This document shows positions 53,832 to 62,811 of a DNA stretch of 64,000 bases, piece by piece; the stretch's first letter is position 1, and each line of letters begins with the position of its first letter. This DNA comes from Bradyrhizobium rifense (GTDB taxonomy: Bacteria > Pseudomonadota > Alphaproteobacteria > Rhizobiales > Xanthobacteraceae), in contig NZ_VSSS01000051.1 of the NCBI RefSeq assembly GCF_008123425.1, positions 1-64,000 on the forward strand. Reading direction: 5' to 3'. The position numbers and the translations under genes are program-made. The notes under the pieces were generated by a model. That model was given only the letters and a program-made list of their open reading frames with translations, was not told the DNA's origin and searched no databases.

Positions 53832-54929
53832 ATGAACGATTCCCTCCTTGCAACGGTCGGCGACCATTTCTTCATTGGCCTGCGGCCGACCAGCGTCCTC
53901 GATGACCGCGACCGCGCGCTATTGCGGGATCTCCGGCCCGCCGGAATCATCCTCTACAAGAGCAATTTCCGCCACGATCTGCCTTATCGCGACTGGCTGT
54001 CGATCCACCGGGATCTGATCGCCGCGATCCGCGACGCCTCGCAGCGCGACAAGCAGTTCATCGCCATCGATCACGAAGGCGGACGCGTCTGCCGCACGCC
54101 GCCGCCGATCACGCGCTTTTCCTATGCGGCGCGATGGGCCGGCACCGCGGAGCAGGTCGGCGACGCCATGGGCGTCGAGCTCGCATCCCTCGGCTGCAAT
54201 CTGAATTTTGCGCCGGTGCTCGACATTCACAGCAACCCCGCCAACCCCGTGATCGGGGAGCGCGCCTTCGGCCGCTCGGCCGACGACGTGATCAAGTCGA
54301 TGCTTCCGTTCGCCAAGGCGATGGAACGCCGCGGCGTCCGCGCCTGCGGCAAGCATTTTCCGGGGCATGGCGACACGCAGGTCGATTCGCATCACGAATT
54401 GCCGGTGCTGGATCTCGACCTCGACCAGATCAAGGCGCGAGAGCTGCTGCCGTTTGCCGCCGCGATCGCTGGCGGCATCGGGATGATGATGACGTCGCAC
54501 ATCCTGTACCGGAAGCTCGACGCGAACGATCCCGTGACGCTGTCGCGTGCGATCACCCACGGGCTGTTGCGTGAGAGCATGAAGTTCGACGGCGTGATCG
54601 TGTCCGACGACGTCGGCATGCGCGCAATGGCGGGTAGGCTGGACGCGCCGGATTCCGGCGCGCGCTTCATGGCCGCCGGCAACGACATGCTGATGATCTG
54701 CTCGCATCTGACCGACACCGAACGCGCCCGCGGGCTGGCCCAGTCGATCATCAACGGCGTCGACCAGGGCAAGCTCGATCCGGCGGTGCTGAAGGCATCA
54801 AGCCAGCGCGTCCGCGCGATGCTGGATAGCACCGCGCAGAACGCGGTGTCGGAGCTATCCGGCGAGGTGCTCGCTCGCCACCGCGCCGCCGGCACCCAGT
54901 TCGACGCGGCGACCGTCGAAGTCGTTTAG
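53832..54929 (+). CDS. Glycoside hydrolase family 3 (beta-N-acetylhexosaminidase, NagZ-like)
   Basis: The 365-residue protein is a single-domain GH3 hydrolase. It shows GIILYKSNF, IDHEGGRVCR (substrate Asp-His), the NagZ-type KHFPGHGDTQVDSHHELP catalytic loop with its histidine, and the nucleophile region GVIVSDDVGMRAM. NagZ removes GlcNAc from cytoplasmic peptidoglycan fragments in wall recycling. No signal peptide is visible, in agreement. The 220-base gap before it is empty of genes. Confidence 0.88.
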   Translation: MNDSLLATVGDHFFIGLRPTSVLDDRDRALLRDLRPAGIILYKSNFRHDLPYRDWLSIHRDLIAAIRDASQRDKQFIAIDHEGGRVCRTPPPITRFSYAARWAGTAEQVGDAMGVELASLGCNLNFAPVLDIHSNPANPVIGERAFGRSADDVIKSMLPFAKAMERRGVRACGKHFPGHGDTQVDSHHELPVLDLDLDQIKARELLPFAAAIAGGIGMMMTSHILYRKLDANDPVTLSRAITHGLLRESMKFDGVIVSDDVGMRAMAGRLDAPDSGARFMAAGNDMLMICSHLTDTERARGLAQSIINGVDQGKLDPAVLKASSQRVRAMLDSTAQNAVSELSGEVLARHRAAGTQFDAATVEVV

Positions 54930-54936
54930 GGCCGCC

Positions 54937-54953
54937 CCGGGGTCCGGCCCCGG
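54937..54953 (+). terminator. GC hairpin after the GH3 gene
   Basis: CCGGGG / CCCCGG stem with a five-base loop, eight bases after the stop, followed by CAAAAT rather than a T run. Weak terminator candidate. Confidence 0.3.
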
Positions 54954-55003
54954 CAAAATCCATCGGCAAACCAGTCGTTCATCGGCGCAAGCGCCGTTGA
55001 TCT

Positions 55004-55045
55004 CGATGTGCTACGCATGCTAATGTTACGGATGGTAGCACATCG
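55004..55045. promoter_or_regulatory. Perfect 11-bp inverted repeat upstream of the RND operon
   Basis: CGATGTGCTAC (55004-55014) and GTAGCACATCG (55035-55045) flank a 20-base centre, about 90 bases before the efflux operon start. It could be an operator for a regulator encoded elsewhere, since no regulator gene is adjacent, or an RNA hairpin. Confidence 0.55.
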
Positions 55046-55135
55046 CCTCCTGCCGATATCAACGTCAGGTTGCCTCGTGCTAAGAGGTTCCGCCCCCTGA
55101 GGCGATCAACCCGGCATCGGCGGCCGGCTGAGGTG

Positions 55136-56377
55136 ATGGGTTTGAACGTGAGACGCTCGGTAAAACTCTTCATCGGCGCGCTGGTGGTGTTGCCCGCGGG
55201 CTATGCGGCCTATTATTTCAGGAATGACATCAAGGACATCAAGCTTCCGTTCGCGCTGCCCTTCATGCAGCCGGTGGAAGCTGAGCAAGCCGCCACGCCG
55301 GCAGCACGGCCGCCGGTTGCCGTCAAAGTCGCCGCCGCGAAGGCGGAGGACGTCCCGATCTATCTGACCGGCATCGGCACGATCCAGGCCTACAACACCG
55401 TCAACGTGCAGAGCCGGGTCGACGGCGAGATCGTCCAGATCCTTTTCCAGGAAGGGCAGGACGTCAAACAAGGCGACATCCTCGCGGTGATCGATCCACG
55501 CCCGTTCCAGGCCCAGCTCGATCAGCAGGTCGCGGTGAGACAGAAGGATCAGGCGCTGCTGGACGGCGCCCAGATCGACATGGAGCGTTACGACGCGCTG
55601 ATCCAGAAGGCCGCCGCGATCTCGCGGCAGGTCGTGGACCAGCAGCATGCGCTGGTCGAGCAGTACAAGGCGCAGGTCAGGAATGACGACGCCCAGATCG
55701 AATATGCGCGCACGCAGCTCGGCTTCACCAGCATCCGCGCGCCGCTCAGCGGACGGCTCGGCATCCGCCAGGTCGACCAGGGCAATTACGTGCGCGCGGT
55801 GTCGCCGACGACCATCGTCACCGTCACGCAGTTGCAGCCGATCTCGGTGATCTTCACCCTTGCCGCGGTCGCGGTCGGCCAGACCCGGCTCAGTCTCGGC
55901 CAGACCGACGCGCCGGTGGTCGCGCTCACGGCCGACAGCACCACCGAGCTGGACAAGGGCACGATCACGCTGGTCGACAACCAGGTCGATCAGGCCAGCG
56001 GCACGATCAAGCTGAAGGCGACCTTTCCCAACAAGGCGCTCAAACTCTGGCCGGGCAATTTTGCCAACGGGCGGATCACGGTGGATACGCGCAAGAACGC
56101 GATCACCGCGCCCGCGATCGCCGTGCGGCACGGCCCGCGCGGCGATTTCGTCTGGGTCGCAAAGGCGGACGATACGGCGGCGTTCCGCCCTGTCACGGTC
56201 GGGCAGATTTTTGACGGACGCGCGCTGATCGACAAAGGCCTCGCCAGGGGCGAGCGCGTCGTCACCGACGGCTACTACCGACTCGAGAACGGCTCCCGCA
56301 TCACGATCGAGGGCCAGACGCCGACCGCCAAGGCGCAGCCGACCACCCAGCCGCGCTCCGAGCCGCGCGTTGACTGA
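55136..56377 (+). CDS. RND efflux periplasmic adaptor (MdtA-like)
   Basis: Membrane fusion protein of 413 residues from the ATG at 55136, with an N-terminal anchor (VKLFIGALVVLPAGYAAYYF). The lipoyl half VNVQSRVDGEIVQILFQEGQDVKQGD starts at about residue 100 and its partner FTSIRAPLSGRLGIRQVDQ near 200. Then come the beta-barrel (QPISVIFTLA) and C-terminal parts. It joins two RND permeases to an outer channel, as MdtA does in MdtABC. The next gene starts eight bases after its stop. Confidence 0.93.
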   Translation: MGLNVRRSVKLFIGALVVLPAGYAAYYFRNDIKDIKLPFALPFMQPVEAEQAATPAARPPVAVKVAAAKAEDVPIYLTGIGTIQAYNTVNVQSRVDGEIVQILFQEGQDVKQGDILAVIDPRPFQAQLDQQVAVRQKDQALLDGAQIDMERYDALIQKAAAISRQVVDQQHALVEQYKAQVRNDDAQIEYARTQLGFTSIRAPLSGRLGIRQVDQGNYVRAVSPTTIVTVTQLQPISVIFTLAAVAVGQTRLSLGQTDAPVVALTADSTTELDKGTITLVDNQVDQASGTIKLKATFPNKALKLWPGNFANGRITVDTRKNAITAPAIAVRHGPRGDFVWVAKADDTAAFRPVTVGQIFDGRALIDKGLARGERVVTDGYYRLENGSRITIEGQTPTAKAQPTTQPRSEPRVD

Positions 56378-56385
56378 GGTCCGCC

Positions 56386-59300
56386 ATGTCCGCGCCCTTC
56401 ATCCTCCGGCCGATCGCAACGACACTGATGATCGTCGCGGTCGTGCTGCTGGGCATGCTCGGCTACCGTGAGCTGCCGATTGCGCCGCTGCCCAATGTCG
56501 ACTTCCCCACCATCCAGGTGGTGACGCGCTATCCCGGCGCCTCGGCCACCGTCGTCGCAACCTCGATCACCGCGCCGCTGGAGCATTATTTCGGCACGAT
56601 CTCGGGGCTGACCGACATGAGCTCGACCAGCTCATACGGCTACAGCCAGATCACGCTGCAATTCGACCTGTCGCGCAAGATCGACGCAGCCGCGCAGGAC
56701 GTGCAGGCGCGGATCAATGCGGCCGCGGGCTGGATTCCGGTCGAGCAGCTGCCGAGCCCGCCGACCTATCGCATGGTCAATCCGGCCGATACGCCGGTGC
56801 TGATCCTGGCGCTGACCTCGAAAACGATGGCGCTGCACGAGGCCAATGATCACGCCGCGACCATTCTGGTGCCAAAACTGTCGCAGATCCCGGGCGTCGG
56901 CGCCGTCAGCATCGAAGGCGGACAAACGCGAGCCGTACGCCTGCAGATGAACCCGACAAGGCTTGCCGGGCTCGGCATGTCGCTCGACGACGTCCGGCGC
57001 GGCATCGCTGCCACCACCGCAGACAATCCGAAGGGGTCGCTCGACGGGCCGCGGCAGGCGTTTCACGTCGACACCAACGACCAGCTGTTCACCGCGGATG
57101 CCTACCAGGATGCGGTGATTGCCTATCGCAACGGCGCGCCGGTGCTGCTGCGCGATGTCGGCACCGCCATCGACGGCGTCGAGGATTCCGAGCAGGCGGC
57201 CTGGTTCCAGGGCGAGCGCGCCGTGCTGCTCGACATTCAGCGCCAGCCCGGCGCCAACACCATCGAGGTGGTGGATGCCATCAAGAGCATTTTGCCGAAA
57301 CTCCAGGACTCGCTCCCGGCTGCGCTGAAGATCTCGGTCGTCAGCGACCGCACCACGACGATCCGGGCCGCGATCCACGACGTGCAGTTCACACTGGTGC
57401 TGACGGTGGCGCTGGTCGTGCTCGTGATCTTCATCTTCCTGCGCAAGCTGTGGGCCACCGTGATCCCGAGCGTTACGCTGCCGGTGTCGCTGATCGCAAC
57501 CTTCGGCGCCATGGCGCTGTGCGGCTTCAGCCTCGACAATCTCTCGCTGATGGCGCTGACGATTGCTTCAGGTTTCGTCGTCGACGACGCCATCGTGATG
57601 ATCGAGAACATCGCGCGCTATGTCGAGGAGGGCGAGGACCCGCTTGAGGCGGCCCTGAAGGGCGCCCGACAAATCGGCTTCACCATCGTCTCGCTGACGA
57701 TCTCGCTGATCGCCGTGTTCATCCCGCTGCTGTTAATGGGCGGCGTGGTCGGCCGGCTGTTCCGGGAATTCGCGATCACGCTGTCCTTTGCCGTTGTCAT
57801 CTCCGGTCTCGTCTCGCTGACGCTGACCCCGATGATGTGCGCGCAGCTGCTGCGGCACGAGGACCCCAACGCGCAGCACGGTTGGCTGTACCGCATCAGC
57901 GAGCGCGGCTTCGACGCCTCCGCCAGCTTCTACCTGCGGGGGCTCGACTGGGTGCTGAAGCACCGCAACCTCACGCTGGTCTTCACCGTGCTCACCCTGG
58001 TCGCGACCGGGATGCTGTACGTCGCCATCCCCAAGGGATTTCTGCCCTTGCAGGACACGGGTCTCCTGATCGGCACCACTGATGCTGCCCAGGACATCTC
58101 CTTTGCGGCGATGGCCGAGCGGCAGCAGCAACTCGCGGCCGTGATCGGGCGCGACCCTGATGTCGTCACCGTCGGCAGCTTCGTCGGCATCGGATCTGTC
58201 AACACGACGCTGAACAGCGGCCGGCTCTATATCGATATCGGCAGCCCCGACGCGCGGAAATCGTCCGCGGCGGCCGTCATGGCCCGACTGCAGCATGCGG
58301 TCGAGGGCGTTCACGGCATCACGCTGCATCTGCAGCCGGCGCAGGACCTGCAAATCGAATCGCGGGTCGCACGCACGCAATACCAATATGCACTGCAGGA
58401 TCTCGACGAGGACGAGCTTCGGCTCTGGAGCCGGCATTTCGTCGAGGCGCTGCGCAAGCGCCCGGAGCTCGCCGACGTCGCCGACGACCGCCAGGACGAA
58501 GGCCTGCAGATGTCCGTCACCATCGACCGCCAGCTCGCGGCGAGCTACGGCGTCAGCCTGAACACGATCGACCAGACGCTGTACGACGCGTTCGGGCAGC
58601 GCCAGATCGCAACCGTGTTCGGCCCCCTGACCCAGTATCACGTGATCCTCGAGGTTGATCCAGCGCTTCGCAACGATCCGGACATCCTGGGCAAGATCTA
58701 CCTGACCGCGGCTGCCGCCGCGGCCAGCACGATCGATCAGCAGACCAGCGGCTTCAGCGGTGCCTTCAGCAAGGCCTCCGCGCCGGTGCCGCTATCGGCC
58801 TTCGCGCGGATCGAGCGGCAGCACGCGCCACTGCTGATCTCGCACCAGGGCCTGTTTCCCGCCACCACGATCTCATTCAACCTGGCCGACGGTGTTTCGC
58901 TGAGCCATGCGACGGAGGCGCTGCGCCAGACCGAGCGCGAGATCGGACTGCCGGATGCGGTCACGACCAAGCTGATCGGCACCGCCGCCGAGTTCGCCAA
59001 TTCGCTCTCGGACGAGAAGTGGCTGCTGCTGGCCGCGATCGTGACGGTCTATCTCATTCTCGGCATGCTCTATGAGAGCTACATCCATCCGATCACGATC
59101 CTGTCGACCTTGCCGTCTGCGGGCATCGGCGCGCTGCTGGCGCTGATGCTGTACCGGCAGGATCTCAATCTGATCTCGCTGATCGGCATCATCCTGCTGA
59201 TCGGCATCGTCAAGAAGAACGCCATCATGATGGTGGACTTCGCGCTCGCCGCCGAACGCGAGGACGGCGCGTCGTCGTTCGACGCCATCCGGCAGGCCTG

Positions 59301-59571
59301 CATCCTCCGCTTCCGCCCGATCATGATGACGACGATGGCGGCGCTGTTCGGCGCGCTGCCGCTGGCGATCGGCTCGGGCACCGGCTCCGAGCTGCGCCAG
59401 CCGCTCGGCATCGCCATCGTCGGCGGACTGATCGTCTCGCAGGTCCTCACGCTCTACACGACCCCGGTGGTCTATCTGGCATTCGCCTCGCTGCGCACCC
59501 GGTTCGGATGGCAATCCGCATCCGCCGATGATCCGGCGGCGCTTCCCCAGGCCGAGCGGCCCGCGCCGTGA
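56386..59571 (+). CDS. RND efflux permease, MdtB-like
   Basis: Inner-membrane proton-driven pump of 1061 residues in the typical RND layout: helix 1, a large periplasmic loop, helices 2-6, a second loop, helices 8-12. The proton relay is seen in GFVVDDAIVMIENIARYVEE (two Asp in helix 4). Further HAE-family segments are YPGASATVVATSITAPLE and LIGIVKKNAIMMVDFALAAE. It overlaps the next permease by four bases (GTGA), as mdtB and mdtC do, and probably forms a heteromultimer with it. Confidence 0.95.
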   Translation: MSAPFILRPIATTLMIVAVVLLGMLGYRELPIAPLPNVDFPTIQVVTRYPGASATVVATSITAPLEHYFGTISGLTDMSSTSSYGYSQITLQFDLSRKIDAAAQDVQARINAAAGWIPVEQLPSPPTYRMVNPADTPVLILALTSKTMALHEANDHAATILVPKLSQIPGVGAVSIEGGQTRAVRLQMNPTRLAGLGMSLDDVRRGIAATTADNPKGSLDGPRQAFHVDTNDQLFTADAYQDAVIAYRNGAPVLLRDVGTAIDGVEDSEQAAWFQGERAVLLDIQRQPGANTIEVVDAIKSILPKLQDSLPAALKISVVSDRTTTIRAAIHDVQFTLVLTVALVVLVIFIFLRKLWATVIPSVTLPVSLIATFGAMALCGFSLDNLSLMALTIASGFVVDDAIVMIENIARYVEEGEDPLEAALKGARQIGFTIVSLTISLIAVFIPLLLMGGVVGRLFREFAITLSFAVVISGLVSLTLTPMMCAQLLRHEDPNAQHGWLYRISERGFDASASFYLRGLDWVLKHRNLTLVFTVLTLVATGMLYVAIPKGFLPLQDTGLLIGTTDAAQDISFAAMAERQQQLAAVIGRDPDVVTVGSFVGIGSVNTTLNSGRLYIDIGSPDARKSSAAAVMARLQHAVEGVHGITLHLQPAQDLQIESRVARTQYQYALQDLDEDELRLWSRHFVEALRKRPELADVADDRQDEGLQMSVTIDRQLAASYGVSLNTIDQTLYDAFGQRQIATVFGPLTQYHVILEVDPALRNDPDILGKIYLTAAAAAASTIDQQTSGFSGAFSKASAPVPLSAFARIERQHAPLLISHQGLFPATTISFNLADGVSLSHATEALRQTEREIGLPDAVTTKLIGTAAEFANSLSDEKWLLLAAIVTVYLILGMLYESYIHPITILSTLPSAGIGALLALMLYRQDLNLISLIGIILLIGIVKKNAIMMVDFALAAEREDGASSFDAIRQACILRFRPIMMTTMAALFGALPLAIGSGTGSELRQPLGIAIVGGLIVSQVLTLYTTPVVYLAFASLRTRFGWQSASADDPAALPQAERPAP

Positions 59572-62500
59572 GCATCACCGCGCAATTCGTGCTGCGGCCG
59601 GTGGCGACGACGCTGCTGATGATCGGCGTGTTCCTGCTCGGTTGCGTCGCCTATTTCCGTCTGCCGATTGCCTCGCTTCCGGCGGTGGAGCGGCCCACCA
59701 TCGGGATCTACGCGCCATTCCCCGGCGCGAGCCCGACGACGGTCGCGAACGCGCTGGCGCAGCCGCTCGAAACCACGCTGGCGCTGATCCCGGGGGTGAC
59801 GGAAATCACCTCGTTCAGCGCCATGGGCGGCACCAGCATCACGGTGCAGTTCGAGCTCTCCGTCGATCTCGACGCCGCCGCCGGCGCGGTCCAGGCCGCC
59901 ATCAACTCGGCGGGGCCCAATCTGCCGAAGGGACCGTGGCCGCCAACCTATTGGAAGGCGAACCCGGCGGGCCCCGCGGTGGTGGCGCTCGCGCTGACCA
60001 GCGATGTGTTCACGCCCGGCGAGGTCTACAGCCTCGCCGACGGCGTAATCTCGCCGAAACTGTCGCAGCTGCCGGGCGTCGCGCGGATCATCGTCAGCGG
60101 CGCCGAGCGAAGCGCGGTGCGCATCCAGGTATCTCCGACGCGGCTCGCCGCCATGAACCTGGCGCTGGAAGCGGCGCGCGTCGCCGTCGTCAACGCATCG
60201 CAGAACCTGCCGAAGGGTGCGGTCTCGGTGGACGGCCAGCGCCTCACCATCGAAGCCAACGACCAGCTGCTCCAGGCCTCCGAATATCGCGACATCGTGC
60301 TGGCCTGGCGCAATGGCGCCCCGGTCCGCCTCGGCGATGTCGCGTCGGTCACCGACAGCGTCATCAACAACCGTCTCGCCGGCTGGTATGGCACCGAGCG
60401 CGGCATCGTTCTCTTTGTCTACAAGCAGTCCGACGCCAACATCGTCGAGACCGTCGATGCCATCAAGGCCGAGCTGCCGGAAATCCAGCTCTGGCTGCCG
60501 CCCGGCATCAAGCTGCATACGGTCTATGACCGCACCACGCTGATCCGGGCCGCTGTGAACGACGTCAAGCTCACGCTGGTGATCGCCTCGGCTCTCGTCG
60601 TGCTGGTCATCGCGCTGTTCCTCCGGCGGTTCTGGGCGACCGTGATCCCGAGCATCACCATTCCGGTCTCGCTGGCCGCGACGCTGTTCGTGATGAGCCT
60701 GTGCGGGTTCAGCCTGGACAATCTGTCGCTGATGGCGCTGACCATCGCCGCCGGCTTCGTCGTGGATGATGCCATCGTCATGATCGAGAACATCATCCGG
60801 CGCATGTCGGAGGGCGAGCCGGCGCTGCAGGCCGCCATCAATGGCGCCCGCCAGATGGCATTCACGGTCATCGCCATCACCGTCGCCCTGATCGCGGCGC
60901 TGATCCCGATCCTGTTCATGCCCGACGTCGTCGGGCGTTATTTCCGCGAGTTCGGCGTGACGCTGGTGGTTGCCATCGTGTCCTCGGCAGCGATCTCGCT
61001 GACGCTGACGCCGATGATGTGCGGACATCTCCTGGATCGCGGCCGGCAGAAGCTGCATAATCCCGACGCGGCCCCCGAGCGCCGCACCTTCTATGCCCGC
61101 AGCCTCGACTGGACGCTGCGCCACCGTTTTCTCACCGTCCTGATGATCACCGCCCTGACGGGGGCCAGCGTCTGGGTCTATCTGCAACTGCCGAAAGGCT
61201 TCATGCCGACCCAGGACACCGGCGTGATGTTCGTGCGGACCGTGGCTCCGTCGAATATCTCGTTCCTGTCCATGGAGGACCGGCAGCGCGCCGTCGGCGC
61301 GGCGATCCTGGAAGATCCTGCCATCTCCGGTCTGACGTCCTACATCGGCGAGGGCAATGGCAACGCGCTCAGCGTCGGGCAGATGCTGGTCGCACTCAAG
61401 CCGCCTGACGTCCGCAAGCTGTCGATCCAGCAGGTGATCGCGCGGCTGCGCGAGCGCATGAACCGAATCGACGGCGTCCGGGTGTTCTTCGTGCCGCTGC
61501 AGGATCTCAATCTCGGCGTCCAGTCCGGCGGCTCGCGCTATCAATATACGATGTGGGGCATCGACGAGGAGCAGGTGCTGCGCGCCGCGGAAAACATGAT
61601 CCGGCGCGTGCGCGGCATTCCGCAGATCATCGACGTCATCGCGAGCTGGGAAACCGGCGGCCTGCAAGCCGGCCTGACCATCGACCGCCTGCGCGCCGCG
61701 ATGCTCGGCGTCACGCCGGTCGCGGTCGACAACACGCTCAACGATGCCTTCGGCCAACGCCAGGTCAATCTGCTGTTCCTTCCGACCAATTATGCGCGCG
61801 TGATCTTCGAGGTCGAGCCGCAGGCCGCGAGCGGCCCCGACTCCATGAACCAGATCTACGTACCGAGCGCCAACGGCAAAGCGGTACCATTAACGGCCCT
61901 GACCCGGCCGCAGCGCGCGCACGCGGCGATGTGGGTCCGCCACAGCGCCCAGTTTCCGGCCGCGACGATCTCGTTCGACATCAAGCCCAACACGTCGATC
62001 GGCGACGCCATCGCTTCGATCCGCAAGGAAGAGGCCGAGGCCAAGCTGCCCGATGACATCAAGGCGGAATTCCGCGGCGAGGCCAAGGAGGCGGACAAGT
62101 CGATCGTCAAGCAGGCGGCGCTGTTCGCGGCCGCCCTGATCGCGATCTACATCGCGCTCGGCATGCTCTACGAAAGCTACGTCCATCCGCTGACCATTCT
62201 CTCGACCCTGCCGCCGACCGCCTTCGGCGCGCTGGTCGCACTCTGGGCGACGGGAACGCAGTTCACGCTGGTGACCACCATCGCCTGCATCCTGCTGGTC
62301 GGCATGGTGATGAAGAACGCCATCATGATGGTCGACTATGCCCTCGATGCGGAGCGGTATCGCGGCCTCAGCGCCCACGACGCCATCCTGCTCGCGGCAC
62401 GGCTGCGAGTGCGGCCGATCACGATGACGATGCTCGCCGCATTCCTCAGCGCCGTCCCGATCGCCTTCGGCACCGGCCCGGGCTTCGAGATCCGCCAGCC

Positions 62501-62678
62501 GCTCGGCATCACCATCATGGGCGGCCTGGTCGTCGCCCAGCTGTTCACGCTCTACTCGACGCCGGCGATGTACCTGATCCTGGACAGGCTGCGGCGGCGG
62601 AAGAAGGTGGCCAGCGGGCACGCGCATCAGGTACCTGCGGCTGGCGGTGCGCCGGCTCTGCCCGATCTCAGCGGCTAG
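59568..62678 (+). CDS. RND efflux permease, MdtC-like
   Basis: Second RND permease of the operon, 1036 residues, starting at a GTG inside the previous stop. It has the same fold and helix-4 relay (AAGFVVDDAIVMIENIIRR). The loop segments diverge from its neighbour, e.g. FMPTQDTGVMFVRTVAPSNI. MdtABC pumps export bile salts, novobiocin and similar amphiphiles; in soil bacteria, plant phenolics or flavonoids are plausible. Last gene of the operon. Confidence 0.95.
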   Translation: MSITAQFVLRPVATTLLMIGVFLLGCVAYFRLPIASLPAVERPTIGIYAPFPGASPTTVANALAQPLETTLALIPGVTEITSFSAMGGTSITVQFELSVDLDAAAGAVQAAINSAGPNLPKGPWPPTYWKANPAGPAVVALALTSDVFTPGEVYSLADGVISPKLSQLPGVARIIVSGAERSAVRIQVSPTRLAAMNLALEAARVAVVNASQNLPKGAVSVDGQRLTIEANDQLLQASEYRDIVLAWRNGAPVRLGDVASVTDSVINNRLAGWYGTERGIVLFVYKQSDANIVETVDAIKAELPEIQLWLPPGIKLHTVYDRTTLIRAAVNDVKLTLVIASALVVLVIALFLRRFWATVIPSITIPVSLAATLFVMSLCGFSLDNLSLMALTIAAGFVVDDAIVMIENIIRRMSEGEPALQAAINGARQMAFTVIAITVALIAALIPILFMPDVVGRYFREFGVTLVVAIVSSAAISLTLTPMMCGHLLDRGRQKLHNPDAAPERRTFYARSLDWTLRHRFLTVLMITALTGASVWVYLQLPKGFMPTQDTGVMFVRTVAPSNISFLSMEDRQRAVGAAILEDPAISGLTSYIGEGNGNALSVGQMLVALKPPDVRKLSIQQVIARLRERMNRIDGVRVFFVPLQDLNLGVQSGGSRYQYTMWGIDEEQVLRAAENMIRRVRGIPQIIDVIASWETGGLQAGLTIDRLRAAMLGVTPVAVDNTLNDAFGQRQVNLLFLPTNYARVIFEVEPQAASGPDSMNQIYVPSANGKAVPLTALTRPQRAHAAMWVRHSAQFPAATISFDIKPNTSIGDAIASIRKEEAEAKLPDDIKAEFRGEAKEADKSIVKQAALFAAALIAIYIALGMLYESYVHPLTILSTLPPTAFGALVALWATGTQFTLVTTIACILLVGMVMKNAIMMVDYALDAERYRGLSAHDAILLAARLRVRPITMTMLAAFLSAVPIAFGTGPGFEIRQPLGITIMGGLVVAQLFTLYSTPAMYLILDRLRRRKKVASGHAHQVPAAGGAPALPDLSG

Positions 62679-62811
62679 GACAGCCGGGACTCCGAACCTC
62701 GCCGCAACCTTCGCGCAAGCTCCCCCTGCTGAAGTCGAATCAACCGCGACGCCAGAGAGGCGGGGTTGCGCCCGTCAGAAGCCGCTGCCGCCACCGAGGT
62801 GGACGTTCGCC

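Noticed and set aside
59472..61757. 761-codon minus-strand frame
   Set aside because: Shadow of the two RND permeases.
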